A stretch of 64,000 nucleotides of DNA from Schistosoma mansoni (Eukaryota > Platyhelminthes > Trematoda > Strigeidida > Schistosomatidae), in NCBI RefSeq assembly GCF_000237925.1, contig NC_031495.1, positions 34,852,062-34,916,061 of the forward strand, read 5' to 3'. Numbering within the stretch: position 1 is the stretch's first letter; every line of letters starts with the position of its first letter. Below the pieces are notes generated by a model. The model searched no databases and had not been told where the DNA came from. It was given only the letters and a program-made list of their open reading frames with translations. Shown one piece after another: positions 48,601 through 59,357 of this stretch. The translations under genes and the position numbers were made by a program.

Positions 48601-49930
48601 GGGTTACAGTCAGTGGAGGCATAGGCGTAAATTACAAAGAGACAACCGTGTTTCCTTCTCTTTCTGAATTCTTACTATGAGATCTGGACAGATGTCAAAT
48701 AAGCGATTGTTGATAGGAATCCAATAAAGGGATACCTGTTCTACTCTCGAACCTAGTGGTGTTCCTATAACGATAAGGCCACTATAAGTTTCTGGCAAAT
48801 CTCCAGACTTACCAAGTGAGCTTAAGTTAATAATCATGTTAGGATTCTATATGAGCGTTTCGGAGACAGTGCACATAAGTAGCATGAGATTCTAAATGCT
48901 TATTTAGTGAGGATTTTTACCCTATTTGACTTAGGGTTTCAAGCATTAAAAGCTCAAACATGTTGTGAGAAGCACAGTTTCAGAAGATCTGAGATTTCAT
49001 TTCGTGAACTCAAATCGTTAACACTAGAGCAACTCGGTAGAGAAATCGGAGATAGATTAAGGTTGATGATGGGAATAGAAGAAATATTAATGAAGCAATA
49101 TCTTGGTTGTGAATGCCTTCTCGCGGCGGTAGTGTTGTTTATGAAATCGAGAGGACGATGAGCGATTTGTAGTAACGTTATTATCTTTCTCAACCTATGT
49201 TCGCTATATTTGTTCTGGTCATTTATCTCACAATTTCATATCACTTATAAACTGATTCAAGTTAACACTTCATATTAGTCGCCCCAACATTAACGATTTG
49301 ACTTGATTTTACATGACAAACAATCCTTAATTCACATGTTACAATTTTAAATGATGTACTCTGCCTTAAACCTGACCAGTTTTATGGACTATTAATTTGG
49401 ATATATAATTGTAGAACCTGATGAGAAATTATTGAAAAGAATATTCTTCATCCATATAATTCTACTTTAATATGATGGGAATTTTCCAGAGATCAAAAAG
49501 AGAAGAGAGACCATTAGAATAGAGGAGAACAACTTAATGTGGAAAAGTGTTAGTTTTAAATGTTTTTGATATTGCAAACAAAATCCTTTAAGATATATTC
49601 GATATGATCAGTGATGACCTAAAAGTGGTTTTAAATTCATATTTCAGGATGACTCCATTAGAATGTGTGGTATTTCGTAATGGCCTTTTTCATTCATATC
49701 AATATACTTTTTTATATATACATTGCATTTTAGTTTGCAACTTACTTGCACATGAACGTTGTCAAACCGTCGTGAGTTCTCCATGTACATCCGTCGCACC
49801 TCTTCAAATAAAGGTATGGCCATTTTACTTAGTTTCATGGAAATTATTATGTAGTTTCATGTTTTATGCTCGTTAAGTGTTCAGTGAGTCAAATATTTTA
49901 CTTATCTATGAATCATTGGTTCGACATGTC

Positions 49931-49978
<48 letters not shown>

Positions 49979-52900
49979 GGGGCTTTTGGTAATCTATGTT
50001 TGTAAAGTTGTTTTTGTCATGTAGATTCACAAACTTACTTTTTTCATTTCTAGTCATATTTTGTTAATGTGTCCATAGTGCAATATAATAGGGTAAATTG
50101 ATTTCCATGTATAGTGAGACTTTAGGTGTCTGAGATTTAGAATAATCCTTATGGTTTATAGTCCTGTTATTGTAGCGTGATCTGTTTTTCATATTGTTTA
50201 GTCTAATGATGCAATATTTTTTTAGATAGAAAACATGTATCGCATTTTAAAAAAAAGTCTGCTTTAAATTTTTGTTGAATTTACAGTCTCCAGTATCTCA
50301 TTGTTGGTCTGATGTGGGTCGGTTCAAACGGAAATTTTGCAATGTTTGTCGCAAGCGCTTGGAAGATAGCCTTTCTGTAAGATGTGAAGGTAAGACATTA
50401 TGTATTTTCTAGTGTTCTTAATGGAAAAATTTCATGTTTGTGTGCTATACGTTTAACAACCTGCAGACAAGGTATTTACCTACAAGCATTGGTAATTCTT
50501 CTTGGTGTGTATGTGGTTTTTAAAACAATGTGAACACCCGATTTTTAAGGTATATAAAAATTCAAAATGCATATAACTTTGGCACTTTAAAAGCATCAAT
50601 CAACCTGATATACCGTTAAACTATTGCTATCTATTTATTTATCTATTTGAACACAGACGTTGATACTCGAAGGTATCAAATATATATGCATCACACTTCG
50701 TCATTCGATTTGTGTAAGGGCTAGGATACTTCTCGGGCTCTCAAACCGTAGCACGTGGTCTTCTTAGGAGGTCACACCACGAGCCTTTAACCTAAAGGTC
50801 TAATCCACAAGGCAGTGGAGCAACATTAGGGGATGCAGTCCTATGGTAGCCAGTGACCAACAATAGGTTCATACGCCATTTGTTCTCTCAGGATCCTGTA
50901 GCCCATGTGCACCATTGGTTTAGAATCAGGGTTTTCCAACTCCCTTAGGTCGATCCTCCGTACCCACCAACCCTGTTAAGGCACTGGACATTCGCTTGTC
51001 GTCCTCTCTATTTCATAAACCACACTACCGCCACGAGAAGGCGGTGAGTAGGGCTTCCGTGGGAGTTTCTGTATACTCGTGGCCATATGGGAGTATTTCG
51101 AGAGGAAGAGCGTACTCTCTTCGCTCTCGGCCGTACCAGGGAATTCGATCCGAATATGGTAGTTTACTACTAACAGCACTGAAATTTACAAATTAATGGA
51201 CCAGGTGAATTGTTGTTTTTTATGTTCATGTTTCTATCTAGTTAATTTGATTATATAACTTGGGAACAATTTCTATGACTGCTCAACTTTATGTACATGC
51301 TTATAAGTTGATGAACTACAATTATTTTGTGGCTCGTTTTCTCAAACTTAGAAGTCCTTAATTCGATCCCACATACAATCGCAGGTATGAACTACTTAAA
51401 AGTCCGATATCAATATGGAACAACAGTTAAATACCCTCTACTTTTCGATGGTTCCCTAGTTGTTATCAATCCGTGACGAAGTTCTAACTCACAGCTAATT
51501 CGCACAAATCTTTCAACCAAATAGTTTATCTTCTATGAAAATAGAATATTTTGGGAGATAATTAGGTTTATTGTTTCCGCTAATATTAAGTTCTTTTTCT
51601 AATTATCTCTAATTTATAAATTGTCTTGAAGTGGCTAGTTATTGTTTTGCAAAAATGATTGTTTTAATCTAAATGGTTTGTAAAATGATAGAGATAGTTA
51701 ATTTGACATAACTTTCTGACTGGGCCATTTTTAGCACTGTTCTTTTTAAATGTATGCGGCTGGTAACTCCATGCCCAACCTCCCTTTACATGAGACTGTC
51801 AGTAACCCTGGGTGAAACTTCAGGCAGAGTTTTGTGAGAAACAGTGATGAAAAGTAGATAAAATAACTGTTTTCCTTTAATGCAAATTGTTTAACTGTAA
51901 ACCAAATAAGTCAGCTTCTACTTATCAGTTTTTGCGAGTGAAATTTTCTCCGAATGTTACTGGATCGTTCTATATTTGTTTGGTTTTTCTGCCATTCCAT
52001 TCTTAAAGAATCATTTCTTATCTACTTCAAGGTAGAACCAATATTTATATTTTAAAAAAGATGTGTTATGACTATAAATTACAATGAATATAAGTTTAAT
52101 CAATATTTTAAAATAATATTTTTCACTTATTTTTTACTCGCATAACTTAGTTTGTGAATATTATTGTCATGTGGATTGTCAAGATTATTCTATCAATGAT
52201 TGTAAACAAGGTGCAACATGTTCACCAGGAAAACCTTTGGTGCGTTATTGTAGTGTAGATGTGGGTGTGTGGGCTAGTAGATTATCTTCAGCATGCACAC
52301 ATATATTCCGTTTAGTGTTGTATGTATATCATGTCTTGAAAACTGAATGTTGTAATGTCTCCATGTCAGTTTTGAGTTCCTTTTACTTTATATATATAGT
52401 GCTGCATGTTCGTTGGGCTATCAATAATGACATCCACATAATTTGGTTCATATTATGTTTAAATATTACACCAGATTGTGTAAATTATTTTTAAAACGTA
52501 TTTCTTGTCCTGTGTGGAGTTGCACGAGTTAGGTAAAAGATAGGAGTGATGGTCAATTGGAATTGGTAAAATTAAGACAACAGTTGTACTTTCATATTAC
52601 CTAACTTTCATGAAATTTGTTCAGAAAGGGAATTTGGTTATGTTGAATAATATCATGTTAATAAATTTCCTCATATTGTAAATGGTTATTGCCTTCTGCA
52701 TTGTGTGTTTTCAAAATCATTATTTTATTCGAAAGAAATTCAAATTGTTTTTTGTAGGCATTTCATTCCAGTTTTATAACTGGAATAGTAGCTGTTTGGT
52801 AAATAAAGGAACTTGATAATTACAGCAGAGTATACGATCTATCCTATGGAGCAGTGGCCTAATGGATAAATTACTGTTTTCAACTATTAGGTCGAAGGTT

Positions 52901-53191
52901 TAAACTCTGTTGTATCTACTTCAGTTTGCAAAGCTGTATATTATCATCAGCTCTCTCACAATTGGTATGGATCAAGACTGATTGAAGTATCTCTGTGCTT
53001 GATATATATATATATATATATATATTCTGCTGACACTTTGTGCAAACTGAGTTTTGAATATAGTTATATGATTTGAATCACGTTAAAACAGTCGCGTTCA
53101 AAATCTTTAAAATCTTGTTTCACACTTTTTCTAAAACAATCCCAGACTTTTACATCTTAATCAAGAGACAGCAAATTATGACCAATTACTA

Positions 53192-53232
<41 letters not shown>

Positions 53233-56200
53233 ATATCATGTATTCATCACAAAACTCCTATTTGTTGTCTCTTTTATCACATGTATAATTGCATCAGTCA
53301 GTCAGTCAGCTACAAACGTAGGACCAGGCACATATGTGCATCGGTCCGAGTTGCCATACCTCATTAGCGCAACAAGATGAACACCAAATTCATAGAAGTA
53401 GTTAATTCAACGGTGGTAATATATATGAAAGAAAGATTGTATATAAGGATATAGTACGGGAAGAAAGATAGATATGAAGCAATTTTAATTACACGGTTTA
53501 AGGGAAGACAAAGAGTGTATACACCTGCACCATTGTGATCGATTCTGAGCCATGTATAATTACTTATACTTATTCAGTGTTATTGGATACTACATTTTGT
53601 ACTGTTTCACTAAAAACAGTTGGTATAATTATATGTACCTGATTTTTTTCTATTTGTCAGTATCTACCAACTACCAGAGCAATGTTGCATGTAACGTCAT
53701 TGAATCTTATACCTTTTTAAAACATTTTTAGTTTAACTCCTAACTCCTAAAGTTATTAAATGGTTCACACAACTTCTAGTTAAATAATAATATTAATAAC
53801 ATACTTGTCGGTGGCTAGCTTTATGAAGAATTCTTAATGTTCTAGTAAGTTCAATTATATCGCGCAAGTGTCCGATTTGCATTACTTTATGACTGTGAAG
53901 CATAGACTTTTAAAGTAGGAGTAGTTCGGAAGCTGCGGCTTTTTAATCGAAGCATTACTTACGTTTCACAAAACCATCGAGCGTTCAATTTTTAAGTTAA
54001 ATGGGCGGTACTAGGCGAAGATAGCAAACTGGTTGATAAGGTTGTAAATCTTGGCCGACTGACAGGGTTAAGACATATGTTATGTATTCCTAACCAGTAC
54101 CCACGTCGACAAGTAATGATTTCTGGTGCGCTAATGGGTTGGGAGAAAGCTAGGGCCAGTTAAACTAAGACATAGTATCAATCCGCGAGGTCATTGACAG
54201 TTGGTCTGAGTCATGTTGATAGATGGAAACTACCTGACTTGGGTAACCGTGATCAGTGGTTAGATACGTTGTGTGACATGCTTTACAATCAGTCACAATG
54301 GAGTAGATGCATTCACTCTCTATCTTCCTATATATCAAAATTTCCAGTAGTCTTTCATTCACAGCTTCTCATTCCACTTTCTAGAACCATGTTCTCAATG
54401 TTTAGTCATTCTCCACATCAGTATTTCTACATTATTTTAACTCCCTTTCTATCGATTTTGTTAATCTCATCGCTTCGTGACGATTTATTACGGTGACTTT
54501 GGTTAGTGCATCTCTGTGCAGAATTGCACTATGCTGACTATGACTGACTGACAGCCATATCGATAGTGAGACAGATTTTGCTGACGATGTCTTCGGTATA
54601 TCAAATTGAATGATGATGAACCTTTGAACTACTGTATGCAAACTCAGTGGTCTTAAGTTATTGTGGTCACCATGAAACCTGAAGGTCCTTGGTCCGGTAT
54701 TTGGTGAAGCTTTATTTGTGCACTTCAGAGGAGTCCAGAAGTAAGACAAAACAGTCATTTGGGGATCTGTAATTTTCAGAGTTTCTTTATTTGATACCAG
54801 TTTGTGATAGGAACCTACTACGTATTGCGAAATCTCCTCATGTACACGACTATACATGCTGTACTATTTTGGACCGTTTATTCAATTCTTCATTCAACGA
54901 TTTCGATGGAGTCGTTTTGTTCAGCATATATTCCTGACAGAATTTCCTAAGCCATTGTTACGTTATTTCGATAACTATTTACAGCATAATATTAAAGATC
55001 ATACAAGCTTGTTAAGCAAAAATGAAAAATTGTATCTAAATTAGTGAAACTAGCATTAATTGGTTCTGATAAATTTAATCTTATTACGCTAATTAAATAT
55101 CCAAATTCCATTAGTCATCTAAACATATGTCATCCGTAGCTGACCAGTTAACTTGTAATTTCTATTTCTCAACAAGTACATAATTATTTATCAGGTAAGC
55201 TGGTTGAAAGCATCCATTCCATATCACATTTTATCGAAGTGTAAACTGAGTAGTCAAATAATTTTGTTCTCTTTTCCGTTTACTTCCCATCTTTAAATAA
55301 CCTATTAGAGCATATATTCATCATAGGGATTCACCATAACCCATATGCCATTAAGGTTATTAATCTTTATCAATAGACCTTTGAAGTAGATTCACATGAA
55401 TCATTAGGTAGATGTATTTGCAGTCATTCTTCAAACAACGTAGCAGATTGTAGTTCTTCAGTACAGTTGCTTCAAAATAGATAGTTACGCTATATGATAC
55501 TAATTTTAGAGATTATTATTTATCCTCCGAAATTTATTATTTCCATTCAATTAATAATATCGTTAAATCTCGGTCATACTTCTGTTTAACACCGCTTCAA
55601 ACAGTTATTGTATTATTTTTAACGATTATCTTACATAACATATAGTCAACAGAATTGGTTATATCCACAAAATCAGATACATTTAAAACATTTTGATTGA
55701 TCTTCTTATATACATGATACTTTCTAGTATTTTTTTTAATTCTAGCAGTGTAGAGTAATGAATTATTGTCACACATTGATTTACGCTAGTATTTCGTTTT
55801 ATTAATTTATTTCATTACATGTGAAAAATTGTTTTAAAAGATTTATTTTCTCTTTCCAACTGTTTGCATAACCTACTAAAATGGATTAAAGATGTTATGA
55901 ATATAGGTTTTAGTTTATCAAATGTTAGTATTAATACTCCAAATCTTCTTCCTACCTACATACGCATTTACACTGGGACAGATTTTTTAATCGATTATGT
56001 GGATATTAACACTTTAAAGATAATGTATGGGTGATAGATAAATAAAGAACCCCGGTTAGCATAGCTTACCAGCAATATAGTTCCAAACGTTTACTTTTGA
56101 CAATGCTTTTTCTACTAACTATCTCATTGCATGCTGACGGTGTTTTAAACAGTCCTCAACCTGAGTGAGAAACAAATGATGTTTTCATTTAAATATTTGT

Positions 56201-58075
56201 CTTATTGTTCTTGAATTCTGTATATACTGTATGCTATATCTCTTTCCATTGTCTCTTTTTTCATATTGAAAATGTCTAATTTCTAGTGAATTATTATTTT
56301 TTCATTATTTTATTCCGTCCCAAAAAAAACAGTGTTCACCGCGTCAAACTCATCACTGGAGGGAGGGGAATTTACCAACCAATTCCAAGTGTTTCATATG
56401 TCGTAAGACATGCTGGTCATCTGAATGTCTTACAGGTTATCGTTGTCAATGGTGCGGTAGAACTGTGAGTTGTACTACCTCAATATCAATATTTATACCG
56501 CTTACCTTGTATTAGTTATCGTAGGCACATAGATAAATATCAATGATATACGATATTAGAAAAACGGTAAAGTAGTTGTACTTATCAGTCTAAATACGTA
56601 TGTGGATATTTGTTACTTTTATGCTTAAACTCTTTAAGCTGTTCAGGTATTTCTTTAATCAATTAGATCGTGGATATTGATTCAGTTCGGAAATAATTTT
56701 GTCACGAGCTGGTGTTACCTTGATAGATATCACCTCCAATTGGCACAAAATATGAGTAAATACTGTATACTCCCGTCTTATTGATTGGTAAAAAGATAAA
56801 AATGACTAATTATACTCTTGACAAAGATTAAGAATGAGTTTTTATCGTCAGTAATGTTTGTATTATATCTCTATCTGGTAAGAGAAGAGGATAGTACACT
56901 ATAATGAGGTTTATTATCATCAAGTAGTTTCAGTACAATGAAATCATTAAGGATCATGATATATCCATATGGGAAAATGAACTAATGGGAAAAAATCGGA
57001 GTATTATTGTTTCTCTTATTTTTTTTAAATTAACTCGAGTTACTAATATTATGTCCACAATCATGTCTACTACATATCAACTAAACACGATCGGGTTAAA
57101 TTTATTCCTTTCATAAGATTGATTTCTTAAATAGCCTGTTTTATCAACCATAAACTGTGAAGGGTAATATTGTATGCAGCTTTCGGAGTCCATTATATTT
57201 AATCATTCCACCTGAAAATAGGAACATTGGAGACGGGAACCAGTCTATTGCTAGTGTAACTCAATACGACGTCCAAAAGGAGATCTTGCCTTCATTATAC
57301 TCTGGTTTCTTACAAAATGCTCGGTCTTGTCACCTTATTTATATCTTAGGTTTTTTCAAATCATCATTCCAACTAGTTTGACCTTACGAGGTTGTAATAA
57401 ATTGCTGAAATCGTAGGGTTGCTTGAGAAGTATTACAATTTGTGTAGCTCGTAATTTTACTGAGGGGAGATCACAATTTTTCAAACTACTGACGTTACAT
57501 ATTATGAGTAAATGAATTCTAATATTAATCTTTATTTATTAGTCACTTCTTTGGTAATATATAGCAATCATTAAGATCAGTTTTATTGGTACATATTCCA
57601 AAAATAGTATAAATATCGCCAATTTTGTATAAATTTTCTATAATTCAGAGTCATGCAGGATGTATAGAGAAAGTGGAAGATGAATGTGACTTCGGTCCCT
57701 TACGAGATATCATGTTACCGTCATTCTGTGTTAGTCTTCCACGAATGAATATTCCTATTGAACATGTGATCGGTGTAACTAAACGTCCACGAGGTGAGTT
57801 GTTTTGCTCTTTTCTAACTAACTATTTAAACAAGTCAGTCATCCTGAGGAACTAAAAGGGTTTTCTATTTCTTAATATTGCATTCATTCAATCTGACTCT
57901 TACTTTAGTCACAGGGTTTTAGTTTGATAGTTTAGTTATTTGATATTCAGTCATACAACTTATAACCCATATCTTTGTTGCATTTATCTGGATTCAAATC
58001 AGCGGGTAGTATCATTCAGTCTGATATATTTTTTCTGTGACCTAGGATTAACCAATAATATCACGTTTCGTATGG

Positions 58076-58134
<59 letters not shown>

Positions 58135-59295
58135 ATCATGAATCAACTATTAAAATTACTATAATATCCACAAAACCCCTTCTGATATATATGCCCTCAA
58201 AAATAGGGTGATTAAAAATTTAGGTCTGTGGAGTTGTATGATAAATAAATCGCATTGATAGACCATTAAGGCACATCCTAATATAATGTATGGTACTGTT
58301 AAAATTTCATTATTATTTTTTTAGACAAGGAGAATCACGACAAAATATAAACAACTTTAGAAATTTAATATAATCTCTATCTTCTGTATTTGTTTATATC
58401 TGTACCTTACACCGAAATTGCATTGAAAATTGATATTCGTTTGTCATTTGTATCACAAATGTTCAACACAATTGAAGATAGTTATGAGCATCAATTTGTG
58501 ATTGATTCTTTTTGGGTATTATTAAGGGACTTATGGCTTGAAATTTTAGATGGTTAATAAGTTATATTAATTGGCCATAGATGATGGTTTGTGGTGCTTT
58601 GATTCACTTTGCTGATATGAATTTATCATATGATAGATTGACTTTGGTCAATTTTTCAAGGTGTTTATGCATCATTGATTGAATTCAGTCCAACTAATAA
58701 CTTCAATTTCTGTTTTCTTTCAGGTCGAGCTATTTCAGCTGATTGGTCAAGCAGTGGGGAAAGCAAAGAGGATAGTTGGCAAGATACACGATCTCCAAGA
58801 GAAACTATAGACCGTGCTAGTAGTGATGGTAAGAATAAGTTGTTGTTGTTGCTAGATCTATGTTTCATTGTATTCGACGCTTGCCAGAAAGGTGTACCTA
58901 CAGTCTTGCTGGGAGGTGTCAAATAATATAGAACCTAGCTTCGGTGTCTTCTGTCGATTACCTCCAACTAATTAACATCTCAAAACAGTGCTTATAATTT
59001 CAAAGCATTTAGACTGAAGGGTACATTACAACTTGATCAATAGAATTTGATTAGCAGTAAGGCCTATAAAAACATAACATTGGCCACTACTCAGTGATTG
59101 GTCAATTGTAGATTGTAGTATAGTGTTTGTTGTTAGATTCATTCATAGTGATTACACTAAGCGTTTGTCATAACAGTTTACTATGTCACGCTTTCATGTC
59201 ACTATTTGTTTTGTTTAGCATGAAAAATGTTTCAAAAGAATATACTGGAATAATCTAAAAGAGATTGACAGCAGTAAACGGGGAAAAGGTATATA

Positions 59296-59357
<62 letters not shown>

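Noticed and set aside
54194-54496. 100-codon + frame as a host gene
   Set aside because: It is the LINE protein tail and 3' UTR, repeated inverted at 47.7-48.0 kb.
57940-58164. 74-codon frame in DGK intron 6
   Set aside because: Much of it is a Tyr-Ile repeat encoded by the (TA)n run.
58665-58922. 85-codon minus frame
   Set aside because: Antisense shadow of DGK theta exon 7 and flanking intron.
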